Below, piece after piece: positions 1 through 6,852 of a stretch of DNA of 8,813 nt; the stretch's first letter is position 1, and every line of letters starts with the position of its first letter. The notes beneath the pieces are model-generated. The model was not told the origin of the DNA and made no database searches. It saw only the letters and a list, made by a program, of their open reading frames with translations. The position numbers and the translations under genes were made by a program. This stretch comes from Bacteroidia bacterium (GTDB lineage: Bacteria; Bacteroidota; Bacteroidia; Flavobacteriales; Flavobacteriaceae): NCBI GenBank assembly GCA_018679315.1, contig JAHHLF010000330.1:1-8813 (forward strand), read 5' to 3'.

Positions 1-143
1 AAAATGAAAAAATTAACTCCTTGTTTGTAATTATGAAGTAAACTTACGGGCATCCTTCCAACCCCCATAATTTTTGTTGTGATTGCGTTCTCTTTTGTGG
101 TGAAATAGCCCAAAAGTGATATTTCAACCTCTAAATGAGGTAC

Positions 144-1472
144 TTAAGGAATACAATCAATGATGTTTTTCAGGAAAGAATTTATGTCGAAATCCGGAGG
201 TTCGGCCAAACCGGTTCGCACAATAACCAGGTCTTTAGAAGGAATGATAAATACATATTGGCCCTGATAGCCGTTAGCTGAATACAGGTCGGTAGGTACA
301 TCAGGGTATTTCCCTTCAGCATTCAGCCAAAAATGAGCACCATAGGTGCCATCTGATCCCTCGGTTGGTGTGCTGATATATTCTATCCATTCTTCATGGA
401 ATAATCGTTCTCCATTCCAGACACCCTTGTTCAGGTAAAGGGCTCCGAATTTAGCCCAGTCGCGCGTATTGGCCCAGGCATAGGAAGAACCGACAAAATT
501 GCCAGCCAGATCCGTTTCTATTAGCATGCTATGCATCCCGATCTTATCTATAAGCGCCGCATAGGGAAAGTCAAGATATTCCTGATAAGTGTCGAATTGA
601 TCGCGCAGCAAGCCGGAAAGTAAATTAGACGTACCAGACGAATAATTCCAAAACTGTGTGGGATAACCAACGGCTTCTTTCTCGGCTTGCGCCTTGCTCA
701 TGTCTGTTTCCATAAAAAGCATCCGTGTTACATCAGACATCTTGGTATAGTCCTCTTCCCATTCTAAACTGCTTTGCATGCGCAGTAAATGGTTATAGGT
801 GATACCTGAGCGATCATCCGACTGCCAGCCCGGAACCGGGGCTGGTGTTTCCACATCGAGTTGTTCCTCATATTGCAGGATCCCGTAAAGCGTAACCAGG
901 ATACTTTTTGTCATGGACCAACCCAGTATCGGGGTGTCTGCCGTAAATCCATCGGCATAACGTTCGGCAAGGATCTTATTATTATGCAAAACAAGCACGG
1001 ATCTTGTTTTTTGAACTTGGGGCCTGGCGAAAGCACTATCCAGGGCTACTTCAAGTTTTGCAAAATCTACACCTTTCAGTGTTGTTGTATCCGGATCCTT
1101 GTTGCCAAAGGGGTAGGGGTTCTCGACCTTATTTCGATTTGGTTTACGATAAGGTCCCGGTTCGTAATCTTCATTTATCAACACACAACCCAATCCATCT
1201 CGGCAAATAGCAGTACGCTCCATGAGTCCAAAAACTTCTGCAGATGCTTCTTGATCCTGGGCATTAACTTCGGCCTCTGCAAGTTTTATCAGTGGAACAT
1301 TGGTATCCTGATCTGTCAAAGAGGCCACGGAACGATCAGCAATAAAAACGCCAGACGCCATGTACTTTGCAGTATAACCAGAGATTATATTTAATTTGGA
1401 ATACTGTGTGAAGATCAGCACAGCAAGGGCAACCAGGATCAAAATCAGAAGGGAAAATGCTCTTTTTTTCAT
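144..1472 (-). CDS. Serine hydrolase, class C beta-lactamase / NylB-like family (COG1680)
   Basis: The 442-residue product should be a membrane-anchored or exported serine hydrolase. Residues 1-22 give a basic start (MKKR) and a long hydrophobic segment with no lipobox. The catalytic domain covers about residues 135-440. The nucleophile motif SxxK is S186-M-T-K189, the second motif is Y277-S-S, and a G401-Y-Q-G-Q stretch stands where the KTG-like box is expected. The block around 328-360 (GSSYAWANTRDWAKFG, then GVWNGE) is typical of the NylB-like serine hydrolases annotated as '6-aminohexanoate-dimer hydrolase' or simply 'beta-lactamase family'. Residues 25-130 form an extra N-terminal region with two close cysteines (C90, C96) that could form a disulfide outside the cytoplasm. 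The family covers esterases, amidases and D-aminopeptidases, so the substrate cannot be named, and a resistance role is not implied. Start: the ATG follows AAGGA directly, and the signal-like N-terminus supports it. The gene diverges from the FG-GAP gene across 66 bases. Confidence 0.88.
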   Translation of the reverse strand: MKKRAFSLLILILVALAVLIFTQYSKLNIISGYTAKYMASGVFIADRSVASLTDQDTNVPLIKLAEAEVNAQDQEASAEVFGLMERTAICRDGLGCVLINEDYEPGPYRKPNRNKVENPYPFGNKDPDTTTLKGVDFAKLEVALDSAFARPQVQKTRSVLVLHNNKILAERYADGFTADTPILGWSMTKSILVTLYGILQYEEQLDVETPAPVPGWQSDDRSGITYNHLLRMQSSLEWEEDYTKMSDVTRMLFMETDMSKAQAEKEAVGYPTQFWNYSSGTSNLLSGLLRDQFDTYQEYLDFPYAALIDKIGMHSMLIETDLAGNFVGSSYAWANTRDWAKFGALYLNKGVWNGERLFHEEWIEYISTPTEGSDGTYGAHFWLNAEGKYPDVPTDLYSANGYQGQYVFIIPSKDLVIVRTGLAEPPDFDINSFLKNIIDCIP

Positions 1473-1511
1473 TCCTTAAACGTGTAGCTTTTAGGTATTA
1501 TATTCTTCACT

Positions 1512-1519
1512 TATCTTTA
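1512..1519 (+). promoter_or_regulatory. Candidate Bacteroidota -7 box for the cytochrome/FG-GAP gene
   Basis: TATCTTTA differs from the Bacteroidota -7 consensus TAnnTTTG only at the last base. A TTA (1491-1493) lies 18 bases upstream, near the place of the -33 TTG element. It would put transcription start about 10-15 bases before the ATG at 1539. The match is imperfect and rests on inspection only. No comparable box was found for the divergent serine hydrolase gene. Confidence 0.22.
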
Positions 1520-1538
1520 GCGGAACGAATATACGGAT

Positions 1539-3038
1539 ATGTATAAAATTGCTGCAGGCGTATTGTTCTTCCTGTTTTGTGCCTGTGACACTCGGAAAGA
1601 AACCGTGATTCAGGATTCCTATGCTGTTCATTGCGGCTCCTGCCATCTTCCACCAAGTATTGATGACCTTCCCAAGCAGTTATGGTCAGACCAAGTGCTT
1701 CCCGAAATGGCATACCGATTGGGTATTTCAACACCTGGTTACGATCCTAATTCAGGCTTCTCTTATGAAGAGCGCAAGGCCGTTCTTGAATCTGGGATCT
1801 TTCCTCCAAGTCCTGTTATAGATGAAGATATTTTTAGTTCTATTGCAGGTTATATCCTAAGCATGGCACCAGATAAGCTGGCAGCAATACCGGAAAAGCA
1901 TCTTGCAGAACTGGAGCACTATCGCCAAAAACCCATACACTTTCCTGATTCCCCCATGCCAAGTTTCACCTATTTAAAGATCAGAAATGGAAAAATAGAA
2001 GTTGGCGATGTGAATGGTGGTTTATGGACATATGACAAGCAATTGGATACCTGGGAAAAACGGTATCAATTTGAAAGTCCGATTGTTGATTTTGCCCAGA
2101 AGGATTCTCTACGATGGGCTTTGACAGTGGGGATATTGGATCCCTCGGAACGCTCCCGGGGTAGATTATATGAAATAGGAGTTGAAGAACGCCGTATTCT
2201 TCTGGATTCCCTGCACCGTCCGGTTAATTTGCATGTTTCAGGGGCAGCGGACGAATTGGAATTTTTAATCGCAGAATTCGGCCACCATACGGGACGCCTT
2301 TCCATCATGTTACCTGCTAAAGGAGAAAAGAAACTACAGACGCTTATACCTACACCCGGCGCCTTACGCGCGCTTAATGCAGACATTGATGGTGACGGCG
2401 AGGAAGAAAAACTGGTATTATTCGCGCAAGGGGACGAGCGGGTAGTTGTTTTGAGACAGCCAGGTCAGGAAGAAATTCGTTTAGAAACGATACTAAGGTT
2501 TAGTCCGCTTTCCGGAGCGAGCTGGTTTGAAGTTACTGATATTGATATGGATGGCGACCTGGATATAATTACGGCACATGGAGACAATGCAGACAAAACA
2601 TATGTTCAAAAACCCTATCACGGTATCCGTATTCACATCAACGACGGCAATGGCAAATTTGAACAGATGTATACCTATCCCATGAATGGCACAACCCGAG
2701 TGGTAGCGACAGATTGGGATCAGGACGGGGATCAGGATTTGGCCGTTGTATCCGCCTTTCCGGATTATTCCATGAAGACCCCAACATCGTTTGTCATATT
2801 GGAAAATGTATCGCCGGCAAAATTGCAATGGAAAGCAAGAACAATAAATAAGGCAAACAGGGCACGATGGTTTTTAATGGACTCAGGCGACCTGGATGAG
2901 GATGGAGATCAAGATATCGTTCTGGGCGTGTTCAATTATCACATCACTCCTGTGCCTGATAAGTACTTACAAGAATGGAAAAAATCACCTATCGGGCTTT
3001 TAATTATTGAAAACACAATGTCAGATATAAGAAAGTGA
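1539..3038 (+). CDS. Lipoprotein with monohaem cytochrome c-like segment and FG-GAP/VCBS repeats
   Basis: A 499-residue exported protein with two parts. The signal peptide ends in a lipobox-like FCAC, with C16 the probable lipidated cysteine (C14 is an alternative). A haem c attachment motif C32-G-S-C35-H36 follows at once. The segment to about residue 112 resembles a small class I cytochrome c: it ends in an IAGYILSMAP helix like the last helix of that fold. M57 (LPEMAYRLG) is a possible sixth ligand, not a proven one. From about residue 140 the protein looks like a beta-propeller. Four acidic loops of the FG-GAP/VCBS calcium-binding type lie at D282-IDGDGEEE, D334-IDMDGDLDI, D392-WDQDGDQDL and D451-LDEDGDQDI. 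FG-GAP propellers usually bind proteins, sugars or calcium, so an envelope redox or scaffold role is an inference. It is first in the plus-strand group; 89 bases separate it from the amidase, so co-transcription is possible but not shown. Confidence 0.82.
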   Translation: MYKIAAGVLFFLFCACDTRKETVIQDSYAVHCGSCHLPPSIDDLPKQLWSDQVLPEMAYRLGISTPGYDPNSGFSYEERKAVLESGIFPPSPVIDEDIFSSIAGYILSMAPDKLAAIPEKHLAELEHYRQKPIHFPDSPMPSFTYLKIRNGKIEVGDVNGGLWTYDKQLDTWEKRYQFESPIVDFAQKDSLRWALTVGILDPSERSRGRLYEIGVEERRILLDSLHRPVNLHVSGAADELEFLIAEFGHHTGRLSIMLPAKGEKKLQTLIPTPGALRALNADIDGDGEEEKLVLFAQGDERVVVLRQPGQEEIRLETILRFSPLSGASWFEVTDIDMDGDLDIITAHGDNADKTYVQKPYHGIRIHINDGNGKFEQMYTYPMNGTTRVVATDWDQDGDQDLAVVSAFPDYSMKTPTSFVILENVSPAKLQWKARTINKANRARWFLMDSGDLDEDGDQDIVLGVFNYHITPVPDKYLQEWKKSPIGLLIIENTMSDIRK

Positions 3039-3127
3039 TTAATCCCCTTAATGCTTTCAGCCCATAATTTATTTTGCCATTGTAATTTGACCTTTCAACA
3101 CTTCAATTTGTGTAATTTAGTCTGAAC

Positions 3128-3790
3128 ATGAGACATATTTTCCTATTAGTATCCTTATGCTGTTTTGTAGTTTCCTGTCAGTCGTTAGTCATAGAAGATA
3201 AACCAGTGAGCATAACCGAAGAACGGGAAAAACTCACCTTGGAATATCTCAAAGAACGTTATGAAATAGAACAGGACGAGCCTTTCATTAAACCTCGCAT
3301 GATCGTCTTGCATTGGACTGTCTATGAAACCTTCGAAGAATCTTTTGCAGCTTTCGAACAACCAACCTTACCCAATTGGAGGCCCGATATTGAGAATGTC
3401 AGCGGTCTCAATGTCTCAGCACATTTCCTTGTCGATCAAGATGGTACCATATACCGGTTAATGCCCGAAACATATATGGCCAGGCATGTCATTGGCCTCA
3501 ATCACTGTGCCATAGGAGTTGAAAATGTGGGAGGAACGGAGAAAACCCCCTTGACAAAAGCGCAATTAAAGTCCAATATAAAACTGGTGCAGTATCTGGC
3601 TAAAAAATACCCGATAGAATATCTTATCGGCCATTATGAATACACCCGGTTTGAAGACCATCCCTTATGGTTGGAGGTAGATGATGGGTATCGGACTGAG
3701 AAAACAGATCCGGGACCTGAATTTATGCGAAACGTTCGCGAAGCCACCCGATCCTTTAATTTTAAACCTGTACCTAATTCTGAAAAATAA
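3128..3790 (+). CDS. N-acetylmuramoyl-L-alanine amidase, Amidase_2 family lipoprotein
   Basis: The 220-residue product is a predicted zinc amidase that cuts the bond between N-acetylmuramic acid and L-alanine of peptidoglycan. The signal peptide ends in VVSC, so C17 should be lipidated and the enzyme held in the periplasm or at the outer membrane. Compared with AmpD-type enzymes, the zinc ligands are H62 (VLHWT), H169 (GHYE) and D194 (KTDPGP). E132 (AIGVE) and K192 match the catalytic pair. The block SAHFLVDQDGTIYRL (98-111) is the usual core strand region. Between GHYE and KTDPGP there is a longer insert (about 172-189) than in AmpD. All key residues are present, so it is probably active. 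Being a lipoprotein, it is unlikely to be the cytoplasmic recycling AmpD; an AmiD-like envelope role fits better. Its stop lies one base before the start of the M14 peptidase, implying one transcript. Confidence 0.92.
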   Translation: MRHIFLLVSLCCFVVSCQSLVIEDKPVSITEEREKLTLEYLKERYEIEQDEPFIKPRMIVLHWTVYETFEESFAAFEQPTLPNWRPDIENVSGLNVSAHFLVDQDGTIYRLMPETYMARHVIGLNHCAIGVENVGGTEKTPLTKAQLKSNIKLVQYLAKKYPIEYLIGHYEYTRFEDHPLWLEVDDGYRTEKTDPGPEFMRNVREATRSFNFKPVPNSEK

Positions 3791-3791
3791 G

Positions 3792-5282
3792 ATGAAAACA
3801 CACCTCTCGCTATTTGTATGCCTGACCTTCTTAATGACGATCTCCTGCAAAGAATCACCTGCTGCTGATGTAGCAGCTGAAAATATTACGACGTCTTTGT
3901 ATGACACATATGAGACCTATAAAGAACCAAGTCTGGATCGTAGGAGGATCAAGCATTCCGAACTTCAGCCATTACTCCAAAAATTCGGAGAGAAAGAGGG
4001 GTTTGAGGTGACCCAGGTGGGGACATCCATTGAAGGACGATCCCTGAACCTGATCAGTCTGGGCGAAGGAGAAACAGACGTTTTTTTATGGTCGCAAATG
4101 CACGGGGATGAACCGACAGCCACACAGGCGATCTTTGATATTCTGAACTTTTTTGACAGTGAGGATTTCACAGAAGAAAAGAATGCCATATTGAAAGAAT
4201 TGAGAATACACTTCCTGCCCATGCTGAATCCGGATGGGGCAGAAATTTTCCATCGTCGCAACAGACTCGGCATAGATATCAACAGGGATGCACTCCGACT
4301 CCAATCGCCCGAAGGGCAAACGTTAAAGAAGGTAAGGGATAGCCTTGAGGCCGATTTTGGCTTTAATCTTCATGATCAAAGCACGTATTACAATGCCGAA
4401 CGCACTCCAAAGCCAGCCACGATCTCTTACCTGGCACCGGCCTATAATTATGAAAAGGAGATCAATGAAGTACGGGCAGATGCCATGCGCGTTATTGTAT
4501 TTATGAATTCAATTTTACAAAAATATGCACAAGGACAGGTGGGTCGGTATAATGATAGTTTTGAGCCACGTGCGTTCGGTGATAACATTCAGAAATGGGG
4601 CACAAGTACGATCCTTATTGAATCTGGGGGCTATCTGGATGATCCCGAGAAACAAGAGATCCGAAAACTGAATTATGTCTCCATACTGTCTGCGATCTAT
4701 ACGATTGCCACGGCGAAATATAAAAACATTGATATTGCTGAATATGAAAACATACCCCACAATGATCGCAAACTGGTAGACCTTAAACTGGAAGGCGTTA
4801 CCTATGAACTTGAGGGTGATTCCTATCTGATGGATGTAGCGATCAACCAACTGGAAGTGGATGAAGAAGGGAATAACGACTTCTGGTATAGCAGTAGGGT
4901 ATATGACCAGGGCGACTTGTCTACCTATTACGGTTATGAGACATTTAAGGCCGATGGTTATACGATCATGCCAGGCAAAGTGTACCCGTCAGAAATTACT
5001 AATGAATCTGAACTGGAATCCCTGGATGCAACTCAATTACTGAAAGAAGGCTATTTATATGTACGGATGAAAGAAATCCCTGAAGAATGGCTGTATTCTT
5101 CTGTGCCTGTGCACATAATTTCTTCAGAGTATGAAATCCCCGATTTTGCTTTATGGGTCGGGACAAATCCCAGTTTCTTCCTGGGCCAGGGAGATACGAT
5201 CACTCATGCAGTTGTGAACGGTTTTCTGCTGGATCTTTCTACAGAGATATCCGGCTTTACTAATGCAATGATCTACAGATAA
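3792..5282 (+). CDS. M14 family zinc carboxypeptidase lipoprotein
   Basis: The 496-residue product is a predicted metallocarboxypeptidase exported as a lipoprotein (MTISC, C19). The zinc site of family M14 is complete: H104-G-D-E107 and H194 (NLHDQ). N164-R165 in GIDINRD matches the pair that holds the substrate carboxylate, and E277 (ILIESGG) is the general base. NPDG (146-149) is another family hallmark. The catalytic domain covers about residues 50-315. The remaining 180 residues form an added C-terminal region rich in beta-strand-like sequence, of unknown role. The reading frame is open further upstream, but starting there would overlap the amidase and bury the signal peptide. The ATG at 3792, one base after the amidase stop, is therefore chosen. 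Pairing with an amidase suggests a role on cell-wall peptides, but M14 enzymes of this type also process ordinary peptides, so the substrate is open. No U-tract terminator in the plus direction was seen after it. Confidence 0.9.
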   Translation: MKTHLSLFVCLTFLMTISCKESPAADVAAENITTSLYDTYETYKEPSLDRRRIKHSELQPLLQKFGEKEGFEVTQVGTSIEGRSLNLISLGEGETDVFLWSQMHGDEPTATQAIFDILNFFDSEDFTEEKNAILKELRIHFLPMLNPDGAEIFHRRNRLGIDINRDALRLQSPEGQTLKKVRDSLEADFGFNLHDQSTYYNAERTPKPATISYLAPAYNYEKEINEVRADAMRVIVFMNSILQKYAQGQVGRYNDSFEPRAFGDNIQKWGTSTILIESGGYLDDPEKQEIRKLNYVSILSAIYTIATAKYKNIDIAEYENIPHNDRKLVDLKLEGVTYELEGDSYLMDVAINQLEVDEEGNNDFWYSSRVYDQGDLSTYYGYETFKADGYTIMPGKVYPSEITNESELESLDATQLLKEGYLYVRMKEIPEEWLYSSVPVHIISSEYEIPDFALWVGTNPSFFLGQGDTITHAVVNGFLLDLSTEISGFTNAMIYR

Positions 5283-5310
5283 AAAAAGCGCCCCGATTTC
5301 TCGAGGCGCC
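5281..5310 (-). terminator. Strong Rho-independent terminator reading on the minus strand
   Basis: Read on the minus strand, GCGCCTCGA and TCGGGGCGC pair in a 9-bp stem (5288-5296 with 5301-5309, one G-U pair) closed by a GAAA tetraloop. Seven T residues follow (5287-5281). In plus-strand RNA the stem has an A-C mismatch and is followed by CGGTAAGAAC, not a T run, so it serves leftward transcription. It lies 38 bases past the stop of the 55-residue membrane protein gene and overlaps the stop of the M14 gene. Confidence 0.85.
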
Positions 5311-5347
5311 GGTAAGAACAATTCCAATATTCGGTTACTTTACTATT

Positions 5348-5515
5348 CTAGTATCCAAAAGATATGGTCATATGGGGTGCGTTCAACAGCAAGACTATTA
5401 GCATGGTAAATAAGCTCACTACAATTGTTGCAAAAACTGCAAGAACTAAACTTTTGAACCAGGCCTGGGTAGGGCCTATCGCACTGTCACTGATTATTTG
5501 GTTTATAACATCCAT
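5348..5515 (-). CDS. Small single-span membrane protein (55 residues), not recognised
   Basis: The product begins MDVINQIISD and ends ISFGY. Residues 1-20 are polar to amphipathic, W19-F20-K21 sits at an interface, and residues 22-45 (SLVLAVFATIVV onward to LLLNA) form one clear transmembrane helix. A short tail of about 10 residues follows. K21 before the helix favours a cytoplasmic N-terminus. There is no lipobox and no usual cleavage site. The ATG is preceded by an A-rich AAAGAAAGA about four bases upstream, a plausible Bacteroidota initiation context. A strong terminator on the same strand 38 bases after the stop is the best independent evidence that the region is transcribed. It lies 143 bases downstream of the VWA gene, so it could be the second gene of that unit or have its own promoter. 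No family is recognised; size and topology would suit a partner of a larger membrane complex, which is inference. Confidence 0.68.
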   Translation of the reverse strand: MDVINQIISDSAIGPTQAWFKSLVLAVFATIVVSLFTMLIVLLLNAPHMTISFGY

Positions 5516-5579
5516 GAGATCTTTCTTTTAAATTCAACATTATGGTCTGCATGTTAGGATGATATAAGCTCAATAGATA

Positions 5580-5611
5580 TTCGGGGGTTTGTGTATATAA
5601 CACCCCTCGAA
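5580..5611. repeat. Imperfect inverted repeat between the VWA gene and the small membrane protein gene
   Basis: The left arm TTCGGGGG (5580-5587) pairs with CCCTCGAA (5604-5611) in 8 bp with one G-T pair. An inner GTGT/ACAC stem (5591-5594 with 5600-5603) follows after a TTT bulge, around an ATATA loop. No T run follows on either strand, so it is not a classical intrinsic terminator. It could attenuate or stabilise the VWA transcript, or act as a leader structure or binding site for the small gene. Confidence 0.5.
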
Positions 5612-5658
5612 CCAAATACCCTACCAGGTACTTAAATATTATCGTATGTGGAAGCGCG

Positions 5659-6753
5659 CTATTCGCAGCCGGCCGTAAAGCCGGTGGCATCAAATGAAGT
5701 TTGTACAGCGCCTTGTTGATTAGAGGTAGCCACCTGGATCACGAGGTTGTTTTCCCCGCTGCCATCCCGCTTCGGACTGCAATACTCAAAGAGGTAAAAA
5801 CTATTAGCCCTTTCGGAGACACGCTGACTGATCTCATTAAATGTAGCTTCCAATTCAGCTTCATTTCCGGCAAAGGCACTAAATGTTTTCCCGATCTCTT
5901 CAAGGATGTTCGTATCTATTTCAGATCCGAGTCCGATCGTAAAATAAGAGATATTCAGACTGGCATCATTAACAGCAGAGAGGGCAGCTGCTTCAGAATA
6001 TCTGCCCGCCTGATCCGTACCATCAGTAAAGAGCACGACGGAGGAAGCACCGATAACTTCATCTTGCAGGCTTTGTTGTAAAAGGGCTTCTGAGATCTCT
6101 GTGGCCTTGATCACAGCCCCATAAAGGTCGGTAGAGGGATCATTGCTGATATTGGGGGTTATACCTTCTATAGCTTCGATCAGATCGTCCCGATCCGAAC
6201 TAAGCGGGTTTAATTCGTGTAAAACATCTTCCCCATCAAACCAATAAATAGCCATTTTAAATGTATCGGAAGGCAGTTGTGGCATAACACTATTGATAAA
6301 TCCAATGCTGGCCGATTTAAGCTCATTAAGGCTGTTTGCCAAAACGCTATTACTTAAATCCAAAACCAAGAGGGTTGAATTAGAAAAAATTTGCGAATTG
6401 GGAGAGATCCTGGCAAAAGACTCATTGGAGGAAATGGTATTAAAACAATTATCGTTCCTTCCCTGCTCATAGATCGTAAACTGCGATGCTGTAAGTCCGG
6501 CTACCGGGTTCCCAAATTTATCCGATACCTTAAACAAGATAGATACTTTTCCCGGCAGGCTTGTAAATTGCTCCTGGATAGATAATACCAGGTCGTCATC
6601 ACCAAAGTTCAGGCAATCATCTACGGGCTGGCCCAGGCCTAGTTCCCCATTGTTGATATTAAAAAAGACATCGTCGTCTGCATTTCCACATCCGATCCAG
6701 AGAAAGGCGAGAAACAGGTAGGCAAGAGGTTTTAGGAGCATTTTCATTTTCAA
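5659..6753 (-). CDS. VWA-domain lipoprotein
   Basis: A 364-residue predicted lipoprotein whose signal ends in WIGC (C22). The acidic run D26-D28 just after the cysteine (CGNADDD) resembles the Bacteroidota lipoprotein export signal, so surface display is possible. Residues 55-100 look like the beta-rich N-terminal part of 'VWFA-related' proteins, with GNPVAGLTASQFTIYEQG as the key stretch. The von Willebrand factor A domain covers about 125-320. Its metal-ion-dependent adhesion site is complete: D132-L-S-N-S136, T208 and D244 (FTDGTD). Such domains bind protein ligands through a divalent metal and do not catalyse reactions. Six cysteines outside the signal-peptide region, including C103, C325 and C363, may form disulfides. 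ATG codons at residues 1, 3 and 5 make the exact start uncertain by four residues. No BatA/BatB, MoxR or channel gene is beside it, so it is not part of the usual Bat operon. It diverges from the YdjC gene over about 100 bases. Confidence 0.88.
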   Translation of the reverse strand: MKMKMLLKPLAYLFLAFLWIGCGNADDDVFFNINNGELGLGQPVDDCLNFGDDDLVLSIQEQFTSLPGKVSILFKVSDKFGNPVAGLTASQFTIYEQGRNDNCFNTISSNESFARISPNSQIFSNSTLLVLDLSNSVLANSLNELKSASIGFINSVMPQLPSDTFKMAIYWFDGEDVLHELNPLSSDRDDLIEAIEGITPNISNDPSTDLYGAVIKATEISEALLQQSLQDEVIGASSVVLFTDGTDQAGRYSEAAALSAVNDASLNISYFTIGLGSEIDTNILEEIGKTFSAFAGNEAELEATFNEISQRVSERANSFYLFEYCSPKRDGSGENNLVIQVATSNQQGAVQTSFDATGFTAGCE

Positions 6754-6852
6754 CAGGTTTTGGTTTACACAGGAGAACGGCGATTTATGCGCTTAAGTAT
6801 GTCTCCTGTTGTTCTTTTTGAATTTTGTAGCTTACATCAAAAAGCAAGCCAT

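Noticed and set aside
127..141. Small hairpin ACCTC/GAGGT just after the serine hydrolase stop as a terminator
   Set aside because: The stem has only 5 bp and no T run follows on the minus strand.
861..1394. A 177-codon plus-strand open frame opposite the serine hydrolase
   Set aside because: It lies wholly within a well-supported minus-strand gene, has a low-complexity Cys/Ile/Phe-rich product and no family motif.
3081..3120. Repeated TGTAATTT and the box TAATTTAG before the amidase as a promoter
   Set aside because: The box ends only 7 bases before the ATG and the nearest TTG is 23 bases away; the repeat is short in an AT-rich spacer.
3681..3791. Upstream extension of the M14 peptidase to an ATG at 3681
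   Set aside because: It would overlap the amidase by 110 bases and place 37 residues before a good lipoprotein signal; the start at 3792 explains the data better.
5487..5693. A 68-codon minus-strand frame across the VWA stop
   Set aside because: It overlaps both the VWA gene end and the start of the small membrane protein in another frame, and its product has no recognisable features.
6760..6852. Upstream extension of the YdjC gene to an ATG at 6760
   Set aside because: The added 31 residues show no family similarity and would hide the signal peptide that begins at the 6853 ATG.
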